Shown here: one piece after another, positions 11,510-23,021 of the stretch | Layout of the letters: every line of letters begins with the position of its first letter | Numbering within the stretch: position 1 is the stretch's first letter | Assembly: GCF_914767665.1 (NCBI RefSeq) | Contig: NC_059503.1 | Coordinates: 57,368,352 to 57,432,351, forward strand | Length of the DNA: 64,000 nt | Direction of reading: 5' to 3' | Origin: Harmonia axyridis | Taxonomy: Eukaryota > Arthropoda > Insecta > Coleoptera > Coccinellidae | Made by a program: the position numbers and the translations under genes | The notes under the pieces: model-generated | The model's input: only the letters and a program-made list of their open reading frames with translations | Database searches by the model: none | What the model was told of the DNA's origin: nothing

Positions 11510-11765
11510 TATCAACCTTAGCGATCAATATATCAATAGCCCTTTCAACTGCAATGTAAAAAAATATTAAAATATGTTTTCTCGTTCAAAAGTTATTATA
11601 AAATTACATTTGTAGCTTTTACTGCCATGTTTACTTCGAACATACAAACCAGCGCTGAAATGGTCTGATTTTTCATTAAGGGCATAAAAGTGTAAAGAAA
11701 AACTATCATTTTAAATTAACCGGAAGCATTGTTCAAGTGCCTGGTCCTTTGACAGATAATAGACA
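11510..11765. repeat. Solo copy of the 36.9/38.5-kb fold-back arm
   Basis: This block matches the right arm at 38260-38545. Shared phrases in order are TTAGCGATCAAT, AAGCCCTTTCA/AGCCCTTTCAACTGCAA, GTTCAAAAGTTAT, GGGCATAAAAG and AAGTGCCTGGTCC. It appears once here, with no nearby inverted partner. Confidence 0.6.
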
Positions 11766-11782
11766 AATCCGTGACAGAAGAG

Positions 11783-12461
11783 TTCCGAGTACCTCTGGGG
11801 TGATAGTACATTGAAAAATAAGTATAGTCGATGAATGAACTTATGGCCCAAAATGCATATTAAGGGAGATATATCCTTCCAAAGTTGATAAAATTAAAAA
11901 AGGTTTCGCATAACTCCTAAAAGGTGAAAGCCACCAGATTGAAATTGCGTGCATAAATGTTTGTTATTAAAATTCATTTTTATTATAGCTCTACTATGCT
12001 GATATTGTCATATGGGGTGTTTTCAGAGGATGAGTTGTGAACATTTTTCGTTGAGAAATAGGATCGAGCAATTCATGAAAAGGTACTCTTATCCAAATAC
12101 AAAAAATTGAACCGTTTCTGAGATATTTGAGTTTTTGTAGTCACATGATATCAGCAGATTCATTCATCGCGAGATTCATCTATAATCATAGAATTTGTCG
12201 CAAATAAATCATGACTCACCCCCTTAAAATACCCTTCATAACAATATAAGCAATGTAAAAAATGTATTTTAAAAATATACATTTATGCACGAAATTTCAA
12301 TCTTGTGGCATTCACCGTTTTGAAGTTATGAGGAGAATTGTTTTTCAATTTTATCAACTTTGGAAGGATATATCTCCGTTGATATGCATTTTAGGCCATA
12401 AGTTTATTGATCCAACAATACTCATTTATCAATGTACTATCACCGCCAGAAAGCTCGGTAC
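11783..12461. mobile_element. Fold-back element, family C
   Basis: A left arm (about 11788-11965) and a right arm (about 12281-12456) are inverted copies. GGTGATAGTACATTGA, CTTATGGCC, AATGCATAT, GATATATCCTTCCAAAGTTG and GTGCATAAATGT occur in the same order when the right arm is reverse-complemented. The central 300 bp is unique and contains ACCGTTTCTGAGATATTTGA. It has no coding potential. Confidence 0.75.
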
Positions 12462-12494
12462 ACATTTTTGACTAACCCTGTGTAATAATGAAAT

Positions 12495-12600
12495 ATGTAT
12501 AACCATTTAAATGTGTGTGAAACTGAAATATTCGCGAACAATTTTGTTCTACAAGATATGACCGAGTATTTGCCATGGAATTAGAGAAAAATAATTTCAA
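12495..12600 (+). repeat. Dispersed repeat (ACGATTTTGTTCTRCAAGAT family), copy 1
   Basis: It contains AATTTTGTTCTACAAGATAT and a following GCCATGGAATTAGA. Related copies in the same orientation lie at 31100-31215 and 50630-50755. It is non-coding. Confidence 0.6.
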
Positions 12601-13142
12601 ATGTTGAGAATTTCTCATGATTTCCTTAAACAATCATTGCAAACGAGAGAAAAAACCCACTTATTTCGATATGAATTGAACTGCGCGCATTCGCCATTTT
12701 GCATCAGCGTCGATCGGCATGCCGATGTGCGCTATCTGAGCTCGTTACGAATTCCGCGGACATGTCCAGGTTGATTTATACGTTTCAATTCCATCCGATG
12801 TCAATACCCCACACGACCAATTGCCGACGGACCTCACAAAACAAAACGATAATGCCAATTTATCAATTCCGCGGAATCAGTATCAATATATGGGCGATAA
12901 TTGAGGAACAAACCGCTTCTAAAAATATCGTCCCAAGTTCAGGGTTATCATCGAGCAGGAACGGAATGATTAATTGTGTTTTCTCGTTTCGGGGTATCGG
13001 ACGTTGTTTTTTCGGGCCTGCCAGACGTGAATTGTTTTTCTTGAGGTTGATACACTTTTTAGCCAGATTTTTTAATCTCAACGCAAGGTTATTCCAAGAG
13101 AAAGGGACAAAATTTAATTGTTATCTGCAATGTTTACTAACA
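12601..13142. other. Unassigned, less AT-rich sequence
   Basis: Base composition is more balanced than the surroundings, with several CpG-containing words. A 148-codon frame on the plus strand (12699-13145) and a 72-codon frame on the minus strand overlap here; neither resembles a family I know. It could be host regulatory or untranslated sequence. Confidence 0.3.
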
Positions 13143-13144
13143 TA

Positions 13145-14910
13145 GGCGTACAACTTTGCTTCCGCCGTTTTTTTCTGAAATTCGAGAATTATTTAGTGTA
13201 AAAACTGGTTATATACAGGGTTAGAGCTATTTGGAGGTGCACTACAGGGATAGCGAAAAATGTTAGGATGGCTTGAATTCAAAAAAGTTGCGTTATTTAG
13301 GGATTAGTGTGTTCGTGTTAACAGATCCAAAATATCTCCAATGGTCCTCGAGATTTCTCGAAAAAACTAAAAATCGAAGTTATCCCTTTTTTTCTGTAAT
13401 AACTCATTTGTTTCTTGGGATAACTTCACGAAATTAGGTTTGTAGCCATTATCACTATAGAGATTCAAATGGTGTCGCAGATTATTTCTGTTTTCCATTG
13501 TTTCAGAGACGCGATAGAAATTTTTTTTTCTTATGGACGCCAAATTGGATCTCTTTATGAGGTGATAAAAAAATTACGAATTCCACAATGTATTACTCTC
13601 CACAAAAATATCGAGTCTAGATACGCAAATTTGAAGAGTTGTTATGTGAAATCATCACTTGACTATCGCGTCTATGAAACAATGAAAAACAGAAAAAATC
13701 TGAATACACCACTAGTATCCCACTATTATAATAATGGCTAATAAGTTATCCCCAAAAACAAATGAGTTCAACAGAAAAAAAAATTCGATTCACAGTTTTT
13801 TCTAGATATCTCGAGAACCATTGGAGATATTTTGGATCTGTCCAAACCAACACACTCATCCCCAAATAACTCAACTTTTTTCTGATTCAAGCCACCCAGT
13901 ATTTCTAACGGTTTTCGATATCCCTGTAGTGGTCCTCTAAATAGTTCTAACCCTGTATTTATGATTCAAAGTATTGTCCATCGCTGGCCACTACTTTCTC
14001 CAATCTTTCGGACAGCGTACGAATTCCACGTTGAAAAAACTGGTCATATTTTGAAGCGATCCACGAATCGATCCAATTTTTTACTTCTTCATAAGACCAG
14101 AAGTGTTGGTCAACCAGGCCGTGTGCCAATGATCGAAACAAATGCTAGCCCAAGGGAGTGGGGTAGGAAATCCCATTTCAACTTTCGCAACAAAGGGTCG
14201 AACATTGTCATGCTGTAAAATCACTTCAACATGTCTTTCGTTGTATTGCGGCCGTTTGTCTTTTAATCCTCAGCTCAAACGCATTTATTGCATTCGATAA
14301 TGATCGCCTGTTATTGTTTCAGTCGGTTTCAACAAATTATAATACACTACGCCGAGCTGGTCCCACCAAATAAAATGACTTTGGAACTGAATATTCGGTT
14401 TGACCATCATCTTGGGAACATGGCTGGGATATCCCAATGTTTTTCTACGCTTGAGATTATCGTAATGAACCCATTTTTCGTCTTCAGTCACATAAGATGC
14501 AGAAATCCTTTCCGTCTTTGCCTTGGAAGCAACTGTTCACAAGCAAACAAACGCCGTTCATCATATCTCAAATTCTACTCGTTCGGCACCCAAATTCCTT
14601 GTTTCTGAATCATTCCCATGACTTTTTTGAAATGGCTTACTGCAATGATTCTGTCAATTCTTGTTGCGTTTGACACGAGTCTTGATCAAGTAATACCTCC
14701 AATTCTGCATCTTCGAAAACCTTCCACCTGGTTTTCGACGTCAAAATCACTGTTCTTGAAGCGTTGAAACCACTTTCTTTCACTAATAGCGGCATCACCC
14801 ATGGTTATTTGAGAACATTCGATGAGCCTCAGCAGCGGATTTCTTCATATTGAAGCAGAAAATTAATACCTCCCTCAAATTATGAGAATTTGGCTCGTAA
14901 GCTGACATGT
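13145..14910 (-). mobile_element. Decayed mariner, subfamily B, copy 2 (split by a MITE)
   Basis: The 3' terminal repeat starts after TA at 13143-13144 with GGCGTACAACTTTGCTTCCG. The transposase C-terminus begins at about 13958 and broken frames run up to the start codon at about 14907-14909. The sequence stops at 14910, so the 5' untranslated region and terminal repeat are lost. Recognisable fragments include WWDQLGVVYYNLLKPTETITG and DEKWVHYDNLKRRK. A 740-bp fold-back element interrupts it at 13216-13955. Confidence 0.8.
13216..13955. mobile_element. Fold-back/MITE nested in mariner, TA target duplication
   Basis: The inverted ends read CAGGGTTAGAGCTATTTGGA at the left and the mirror of CAGGGTTAGAACTATTTAGA at the right; the arms extend about 250 bp each. 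TA flanks both ends (13214-13215 and 13956-13957). The mariner sequence reads straight through when the element is removed (compare the empty site near 23090-23105). TA duplication is typical of Tc1/mariner-class enzymes. The interior holds a 90-codon frame without recognisable motifs. Confidence 0.85.
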
Positions 14911-16859
14911 AAATAAAGATCTAGTGAATTAGAGAAAATAATACTCGTAGAGAAGGCTCATTCGAATACTTGCTCATTCAAAAACTGTTGGAAGAATCAA
15001 TTACTTCTGCACTTCTGCATATTGTAAATAACTATCAAACACTAATATTTTTGCAATTCTTTGGTTTTGAACCTACTAGTAGATACGAATATTGATAGAA
15101 TTCCATTAAAAATACAATATAATATATAATATAAAATTGATATATGAGATGAATACCCGAGCGACATATCAAATTGATGAGCCCTCTTTCCAGCTTTCTC
15201 AGAATATCAGATTTTATGAGAACCGATGGAGTAGGCTTTGTTACTGTGTCCTTCCGCATATCAAGCACCGCACTGCTGATAGATTATTATCAGACTGCGA
15301 AATGGTTGAACGCTTCTTCCGAGGATTCCTCCATGACCAATTCATTCGATTATAAGATTTAGGTAAAAAATCGTTCAACTAATCTTTTCTCTTCCGTCCT
15401 CTATTATTGAAAATAGAAACTATACATTTTGCAACGCTCACTAAGGAAACCAGTATTACCATCAGGGTCGCAAAAGCCTGAAGTCAGCATTTTCAGTTCT
15501 GACCTTTCCACGACACAACGTTCAACGTTTCGGATCGTGTTACCCAAAGTTACGGTCTAATTGGTGGTTTCAAACAGTGCGTGAAGCAGTGAAACTGTTA
15601 TGCGAATCGGTCCGTCGTTGATTCTGGGTCCATTGTACAATGAAGTCATCGGTTCTGTCCAAGATTTATTAATAAAATGTACGACTTGGAAGTTAGCATG
15701 ACATCACTATTAAAAATATTCCCGATGTATATCTAGATAAATTTCACTCTATATTTTATGGTTGGTCATTTGAATCTGATCCCATTCGATGAGAAAATTC
15801 TCGGTTTACGCATTGCGATCACGTGATAGTTGATTGATGCTGAAATTTAATGTTACGACGTTTGCTGGTTCGAGCGAGAGTGTACTTACGTTGTTGACTT
15901 TAGGAATATTCGGAAAGTGAGTTTTTAAAATGCAAATGTAAATTCACTGATGGTAAAATCTACGAATATTATCATAACAATTTTCAATTACCCAAATCCA
16001 CCATCAATAAAAATCTATCCTTACCACCCATTCAAAACGAGAAGGCCCGAAAATCTATCATAAGACGTCTTGACAAAGAAAACGTTGCAAATAAATAAAA
16101 ACGCCTACTGAAGAGATTCTTTTCGATTAGTATTATAATAAATAAAATCGCAATATTTGAATTGCGCATTATTTTAGCTATCATGATGACACGTTGTTTA
16201 TGTTATAAACGATAGGAGACAGATTGTGAGGAAATATATTCTAATTGCTAGACGTGGTAAGGAGTAATCATTGGCCGATTTTTTTTTCTAAAGACCCTGG
16301 TTCGTAAAAATGGTAATTGTTTTCCGTCTTGCTATTTATTATTATTATTTATTATGATTTAGAGCGAAGGCAAAAACCTATTGCCGCTCAGAATTCAAAA
16401 TAATACAGCAAACAAAAAAAAATAGGTAAAATAGACAAAAATGAACGGTGAAATTGACAATGAGAAGAGAGGAAAGTCAAGTTTGATCTTTCCGTCACAG
16501 ATTTATGCCAAATAGCCCACAACTACATATTCAGAAGCAATGATGGCCAAAAGGAGAGGATGATTCTAGAAATTCCTGGTTATTATAAACATTATTTCAG
16601 AAATTATTGACATCCCAGACGGCTATGAAAAATCGAAATTGAGTGCCTGGTCGACCCAGAGTAACATCTGCGGGAGAAGACCATTAAAACGCAAATTTTT
16701 ACTCAGAGGAATCTAATGCCCGCCACTCTCGAGGCGTTTTCTTGAGACTTTGGAAGCCAGGCACTCAAGGGATTCCAATCGGGCAGTCAAGTTCATTCTC
16801 TGCGGCCGTGTCCCGAGCTGCCTGACTGTAAAATGACCCGAACGCTCGAACATGGGTGA
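14911..16859. other. Unassigned sequence
   Basis: It is mostly AT-rich. A more balanced stretch at about 15460-15660 shows no clear frame. No repeat family is recognised. Confidence 0.4.
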
Positions 16860-17515
16860 GTGGCCGCCTTAACGGTATCTATAACACCCCTTTGAGGACC
16901 AATAGACGGGTAGTCTCAACCAGAACCAAAAAAAGACGGATGCATTCCTCAAATTTAAGAGCACGAAGACCTTTAAGTATACCTCGGCTACCACCTGAAG
17001 ATAGAACTTCCCGTCGGCTTTGATCAGAACACCACCAAGACTGACTTTTACCAAAACGGCTCAACATACTTTTTTCGGACGAGTCACAATTCGTTTTATA
17101 AAGTGATGGTCCACGAGAAATGGTTTGAGAAGGTCCAGGCAGACTAGAGGAACTCAAGTCGGCCCGCGAAGTGGTGCCCTTTCAAGCCAGATTAATAATG
17201 TGCTGGGGGGAGGTAAAATGTTCGGTCACCGTACCCTTCTTATTATCGTTGAAGGAACAATGATGGGTGCCATCTTTGTAGAAAACATCATTGAACCAAT
17301 CATTGTTCAAAACATTAAGCAAGAGAAAAATATCCAGAGAATCAACTGGCCAGCAAACTCACCAGAGATGAATACAATTAAGCATGTATGGGATTACACC
17401 TTCAACTTTGCAGGAATTGAGTTTAGATCTTCAGGAAGAATGGAATGATATGCCTAAAAATTTCACTAATAACTTGGTTCGTGGGATGCCTAGGCATATT
17501 GGGCAGTTGATTTAA
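16860..17515 (+). pseudogene. Tc1-like transposase relic
   Basis: Broken plus-strand frames match Tc1-family transposases. FSDESQF (first catalytic Asp, near 17075) is followed by a C-terminal run with INWPANSPEMNTIKHVWDY, EEWNDMPKNFTNNLVRGMP and a final RGGN-like ending. In functional Tc1 proteins the third acidic residue is the Glu of NPIEHVW; here it is Lys. The segment carrying the second Asp is deleted. No terminal repeats were found. Confidence 0.7.
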
Positions 17516-18217
17516 AGAAGAGGTGGTAATGCGGACTATTGAATACGGATTCAGTTGTGGAATAACTATAATTAATCAAAAATAACGATAAATTTAGATT
17601 TTTGTCCAATTTTTTCCATTTTGTTTCATCCTGCATACAGCCAAGAGTAAAAATAAAAGATTTTCTTTCAAATATATTGCAGTTGAAAAGGAGGAAAAGT
17701 ATTTCATTTCATTTCCAGAACATATATATAGTTTATTTCTTGAGGAGCCAAGGGGGGTCAAGACTTTTAACGATGTGTTTATATTCAAAACAAAAGTTAG
17801 GTTTGGTGAGTAAGAGTCTAACTTCGACCTTTCGTAAGGTAGTTTCACATTATCAAAAAATCAAAAAATATTTTTGGCTTCTTCTCAGACACTGGTACCA
17901 GATTGTAATCTCTACATTGAGCCTCAATGTATGTTCACAAATTTTATGATGAATTACTTGTGATTAATAAAAAGACGATTGTTTTGTTTGACTTGGAATT
18001 GGTGACTTTTCATTTCATGAAATTGTGAGGTCAGGCTCACGACCCAGTTAAACCGACTGGGCTCGTGCATCTTGAAATAATCTTGAAATGAAGCAGTTAA
18101 TTGCTACACCTACTCAATTAAGCACAAAACCAAACTTCATTGAATCGAAAGCTATTGTTACTGTGCTTTCCAAAAGATCAATTACGTTTCAACTTTGTTA
18201 AATTTCACTTTTTTCAG
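17516..18217. other. Unassigned sequence
   Basis: No gene or repeat is recognised. A polypyrimidine tract and AG end at 18217. Confidence 0.4.
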
Positions 18218-18289
18218 TTCGCCAACGTTGGAACCAGGTGAACCATCCAGACACTGATTGACGACTACCACTTCATCTTCAACTACCAG
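18218..18289 (+). other. Candidate exon by splice signals only
   Basis: TTTCACTTTTTTCAG ends at 18217 and CTACCAG|GTAATC follows at 18289/18290. These make a plausible acceptor and donor around 72 bp of more balanced composition. There is no known protein similarity, so it is untested. Confidence 0.2.
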
Positions 18290-18778
18290 GTAATCGTCGA
18301 CAATCATCGACTGGACAACAGCTTGTAATCACGAACTTACAAGACCTGAAATTGTCGTGTAAAGACCAGGAACCCACACGACAAGTATCCCTCAAGGTGA
18401 CTTCCTCGAGCTCGATTTTTTCACGTCGGTACAGTCCCCCGACAGAACGACTTCCGGCAACGCCGCCGCCCAACTATATGTCTGTAAAAATTTCGAACAA
18501 TTGAAACGATGACGCGACGCCTACTATAACAATTGGGTTAGTCGTTTGTCATCTTATAAATAGCCTCGCTGAAGTGTCCGGATAAATAACTCCTTGTCGA
18601 TAGATAATGAGCGGTATCTTCAGAGCGTAGTCCGTGAGTTAACCGCGTCGTACAACCGCCGAGCACGGTAGAATTTGAACACGGTGTTTTGTGCACTATG
18701 AACCGGGAAATGGGCGACTAAGGTCGCTCGCGTCGTTGAATTTACGGTAGTTATTGTAATTACGTAGTACATAAAAGG
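18290..18778 (+). promoter_or_regulatory. CpG-containing stretch with a TATAAATAG box
   Basis: This about 500-bp stretch is clearly richer in GC and CpG than its neighbours. TATAAATAG lies at about 18555-18563, with GAAGTGTCC and later GTCCGTGAG downstream. It could be a host core promoter and first exon, or the remains of an LTR (it can be read as TGTCTG…GTACA, 18479-18771). I found no matching target duplication or second LTR, so the LTR reading is not supported. Confidence 0.3.
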
Positions 18779-19196
18779 TTTATTGCTGGTTTGAAATGAG
18801 GATTTCGAAGTAAAATATCCATTTATAGTTTATTTGTTTTTTTTTTGATTGGATATTTTTCGGAACAAAAATATGCTAAATAAAACCATCCCGGAATGTA
18901 ATGAGAATGATCCATTAGATTCTTTTTTTCATCTCTACTCATTTATTCTCACCACAATTAAGAAAAAAGCTTATGTCCAATTATCTCAATGAAACAAGAA
19001 TGTTTTTTCTAAATTTGTCGCTCAGGTGATCATATTTTTTTTCACCACCTTAAGGAAACTAAGGACAAAACTGAGCAAAATGTAAAATTTGAGATATATC
19101 TTTGTTTAAAAATAAATACATGCATACTTTTATAGCGCATCTATCCAGTAATACTCGTAGTGTAGTAATTTTATAAGATGTCGTTATAGAAATGTT
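18779..19196. other. Unassigned AT-rich sequence
   Basis: Nothing is recognised. Confidence 0.4.
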
Positions 19197-19209
19197 AGAA
19201 AAGTTATAA
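19197..19209. repeat. 13-bp target-site duplication, left copy
   Basis: AGAAAAGTTATAA is repeated exactly at 19720-19732. Confidence 0.85.
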
Positions 19210-19719
19210 CTTGGAAATTCATTCTCTTTTCCAGTCAGGCTATAAGCCTTTTACTGCTCAATCTCAATAAAATTCACCTCTGGTGAGCTATTTTGATCTG
19301 CTCTAGCAGGTGGCAATATGCCACTTCAGAAGGTTTGTGTAAGTAATCATTACACAATCTCTGTGCCAGTAAGAGTTTGGCTTTAACACACACTTCCTAT
19401 GGAAGTGCCATCTTAGGTCTTTTGTGTTTCCTAGGGGCTTTTTCATCATAGTTGCAAGCATTCCTCATAAAAGGGTTTGCGTGATTTTTCATTTTTTTGA
19501 AGGTCTTCACGCCCAGATCTTTGAGATGGTCGTCTAGGAATGGTATATGCAGGTCTTCATATATCCGTACGTTGCTGACAAACTATGGTGCATTTAGGGC
19601 TCGTCTCAGGATCGTATTCTGCACGACTTGAAGTCTCTGCAGATGCGTCTTTGCGGCGTAACCCCAAGCTGGGCATGCGTAAGACATGACCGGCCGAATG
19701 GTGGACTTATAGAGAAGAA
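19210..19719 (-). mobile_element. 5'-truncated non-LTR retrotransposon (Jockey-like tail)
   Basis: It is bracketed by a perfect 13-bp duplication. Read on the minus strand it encodes the very C-terminus of a Jockey-type ORF2: YKSTIRPVMSYACPAWGYAA, then THLQRLQVVQNTILRRALNA and LHIPFLDDHLKDLGVKTF. This is followed by a stop and about 190 bp of 3' untranslated sequence without a poly(A). One internal stop interrupts the frame (ALNAP*FVSN), so it is a dead-on-arrival insertion. It is a different lineage from the copy at 4069-5366. Confidence 0.85.
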
Positions 19720-19732
19720 AGAAAAGTTATAA
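19720..19732. repeat. 13-bp target-site duplication, right copy
   Basis: This is the partner of 19197-19209. Confidence 0.85.
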
Positions 19733-19740
19733 TGATCCGA

Positions 19741-20378
19741 TACAGGTGGAATATGCTCCATTTGTTGATAATTTGCATCTATTTTGAAGGTAGTATCATT
19801 ATGCCTCTCTCATAGAAGCCCTCGTACCTATCGGCAAAAAATTGAGACAGTCGATTTCCAAATGCCTCTGTTGAAGCCAATTTTTTACCAGCAAAATTGT
19901 TCGCCTTGGACAAGAACAGATCAATTGGTGCCAGGTCCGAATTATAAGGTGGATACATAAAAACCTCCCAACCAAGCTCCCGGAGCTTTTGGAGAGTCAC
20001 TATCGCTCTGGGCGAGTGCTTTCCAATTTGCCTTCCAGTGCTTGGTGTATCTTTGACATCGAAATTACCGGAAAGGAATCAACGAAACCAAAATTGCGCT
20101 GTTACAGTATCAGGACCATATACACTATTTACATGTTCAACGGCCTTGTTTGCATTTTCGCCTTTATCGAAAAACAAACTAAAAAATTTAGCGTAATTTC
20201 TTGTTGCTAGCTCAAACTAAACCGAGTCAACTAATCACAAAACTGTCGAAAAAGTTTTTGTAGTACATCTCATCTTTCTAACACTATCTAGTGGAATCCA
20301 ATCGGACTTATACAACGCGAGATACAGATTACTAAAGCCATCTATTGACGAAATAATGGATTTATTTTTGCTACACCT
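19741..20378 (-). mobile_element. Internally deleted mariner, subfamily C
   Basis: The minus-strand frame 20000-19779 is a mariner C-terminus: LGWEVFMYPPYNSDLAPIDLF (SDLAPxD is the third-Asp motif), then FFADRYEGFYERGIMILPSK. The Asp is kept but the first two catalytic blocks are deleted. The right end, TTTTTGCTACACC followed by TAA at about 20377, is mirrored weakly by the left end near 19741 (TACAGGTGG). The amino-acid style (YERGIM) differs from the other mariners here, so it is a separate subfamily. Confidence 0.6.
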
Positions 20379-21272
20379 AAAATCAATAATTCTTGGGAAA
20401 AAAAGCACTTGTTGTGAAACAGTGGGGTGCATAAAAATTTTTCTTGATTATGAAATCAAAGTAGGAGTTCGTTATTGCTACAAGAACATTCCAATTCAAT
20501 TAGGATTAGGACAATAACTAGAATATCTTCTAATGAAATTCAGAATGTGAAATCCCAAAGAGTATTATTCAAAAGGAATTTCCAATTGGCTGATATCACC
20601 ATTAATTATATTCAACTGACCTCAAGTCCCCTTGAAAAAATTCCGGAGGACATGGTCGTCGACCTGAACAAAAGCGAATGTTTTATGTCTAAAATTCCCC
20701 CAAAAATTGTTTTCTTATCTGAAATGACATCGAAACCCTCTAAATGGGATTTTCTGACATAAAACGACATCTTCAGGAGAATGCAGTAGAATGTCGTCGC
20801 TCCTTTCGGAGGGTGTAACGCCATCCAAGGATGTTTCGAGAGATGGAGAAGATAAATCAGATCCGAATTGGGTTAAGATTTGACAAAAATGTGAAATTTC
20901 ATGCACATTATTTGATGTAATTTTTCCAATAAAATCTTAAAACATTTTTATATTATTATAACACTAGTTCGCCGAATTTAGATCCCTGTATAAAAAAATT
21001 TGATCGATATTCTAAATGAAAGTGTGTTTCATTAACATCTACTTACGAAACAACAACTTTTTACAATTCAATTTTAAGCCCGATGCAGAAATTCATTTTA
21101 TCTCGTCATCTGAACAGAAATTCAAGTAAAATATCCGCAAAAAATTTTGAGGAATAGCTAATATGCCGGTCTTTATGTGTGCTCGTTCATTAATGCGCTA
21201 ACTGCGCCCTCAGAAACCACAGAACTATATATGGCTATATGTGAAAAAAATAAACCACATCTGATATATTAT
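20379..21272. other. Unassigned sequence
   Basis: Short open frames are present on both strands, with no recognisable motif. Confidence 0.4.
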
Positions 21273-21274
21273 TA

Positions 21275-22468
21275 GATATACATCTTTGCTTCCGCCGTTT
21301 TGCAATAGCTGACTGTCGCTGTAAGTGGTAGTAGAAATAAATAGATCGAAGATGTCATACAATAATCTTAGGTATTTGTTAATATAACGCTATCGGAATA
21401 TCAGTCAATTTGTGTCTGCATCATGTAGTTATTCTCGATTAAACATGTCAGCTTACAGACCAAATTCTTGTCATTTGCGGGAGATTTTAATTTTTTGCTT
21501 CAATATGAAGAAATCTGCGGCTGGGGCTCATTGACTGCTCTCAAATACTTGTGGTGAAACCGCTTTTAGTGAAAGAACAGTTTTTAAGTTTTTGATGTCG
21601 AAAGCCAGGTAGAAGATTTTCGAAGATGCAATATTGAAGGCATTACTTGACTCATGTCAAACGCAACAAAAATTGGCAGAATCTTTGGGAGTATCACAAC
21701 AAGCCATTTAAAAACGCCTGAAAGTCATAGGAATGATTCAGAAACAAGGATATTGGGTGCAGTACGATTTGAAACCGATAGATGTTGAACGATGTTTGCT
21801 TGTGAACAACTGCTTGCAAGGCAAAGACATAAGAAATATTTGCATCGCATTGTGGCTGGAGACGAAAAATAGGTTCTTAACGATAATCCCAAGCGCAGAA
21901 TATGAGAATAGAGAATGAGATTATCCAGGCCATGCCATTCCAAAGTCATGCTCTTTATTTGGTGGGACCAGCTCAGCGTAGTGTATTATGAGTTGTAAAA
22001 ACTGACTCAAACAAAAACAGGCGATTTTTTTGAACACAATTAATTCGTTTGAGCCGAACATTGGAAAACAAACGACCGCAATACAACGACAAACATGATA
22101 AAGTGATTTTACGACATGATGATGCTCGACTCCACGTTGCGAAAGTGACATACTCAGAAACGTTAAAATGGGAAGTCCTACCCCACCCGCCCTATTCTCC
22201 AGACGTTGCTCCTTCGGAATATCACTTGTTTCGATCAATGGCACAGGGGCTGGCCGAGCAGCAGCTCTGGTCTTATGAAGAAGTAAAAAATTGGATCGAT
22301 TTGTGAATCGCTTCAAAAGATGACTAGTTGTTTCAACGCGGGATTCCTACGCTGCCCGAAAGATGGGAGAAAGTAGTGGCCAGCGATGAACAATATTCTG
22401 AATCATACGGTTTTTAACAACAAAGCTCCGAATTTCGGAAAAAAACGGCGAAAGCAAAGTTGTACGCC
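21275..22468 (+). mobile_element. Decayed mariner, subfamily B, copy 3
   Basis: Terminal repeats are present at both ends (GATATACATCTTTGCTTCCG at the left; the mirror of GGCGTACAACTTTGC ending at 22468), with TA on both sides. The start codon is at about 21445 (MSAYRPNS). Broken frames include WVQYDLKP, SRTLENKRPQYNDKHDKVIL, then RHDDARLHVAKV and PPYSPDVAPSEYHLFRSMAQ. The third catalytic residue reads Glu in SEYHLF instead of Asp. It carries several stops and about 100 bp of deletions. Confidence 0.85.
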
Positions 22469-22470
22469 TA

Positions 22471-23019
22471 TGTATAAAGGACCACCAAACCCGGTCCTGA
22501 ATCAACAAGCAGACCACTTTAGGTCAGCGGTCGTCAGCACTTTTCTCTAAGCTGTAACCTTATACCTCTTAAAAAAACAATTCACCGAAATACCGTGACG
22601 GCACACGTTAACAAAAGTGGAATCGACACATCCGCCAGACAGACAGACAGACCTTGAGGGGGGGCCGCGGTCGTTGCTTGCACCCTCGTCAAAAATAATA
22701 GGTTGCCGACTGACTAAATGGATTCCACGGAACCCTTAAAGAATTGATACAACAAATAAGACACAACCAACATGTCTTTCTGTTTGTTTTGCCAGTGACG
22801 CATGCATATTCAACAGGGGCAATCTTCTCCGAATCTTCACCGTCATCAATCTTGTTTTTGATTATTTTTTGCCTATTTTGATTCCCAGTCAACCGAAGGT
22901 AGTGGAAGCGTTTTGATCGCTGATATGAAAAAATGCATTCTATAATTAGGAGATTGAACTGAAGGTCATCATTTTGAATATTCAGTTTTCTTTCACATGC
23001 TTCTAGAATATGTAGGTAA
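22471..23019. other. Unassigned sequence between two mariner copies
   Basis: The stretch 22480-22690 is GC-richer, with a GACAGACAGACAGAC run, and resembles no element I can name. A 136-codon minus-strand frame (22689-23096) runs into mariner sequence and is probably fortuitous. Confidence 0.4.
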
Positions 23020-23021
23020 TA

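Noticed and set aside
12699..13145. 148-codon plus-strand frame as a host gene
   Set aside because: It overlaps a mariner end at its 3' side, has no recognisable motif, and the opposite strand is also open.
18479..18771. Solo LTR (TGTCTG … GTACA)
   Set aside because: No target duplication, no second LTR and no internal gene are visible; I kept it only as an alternative.
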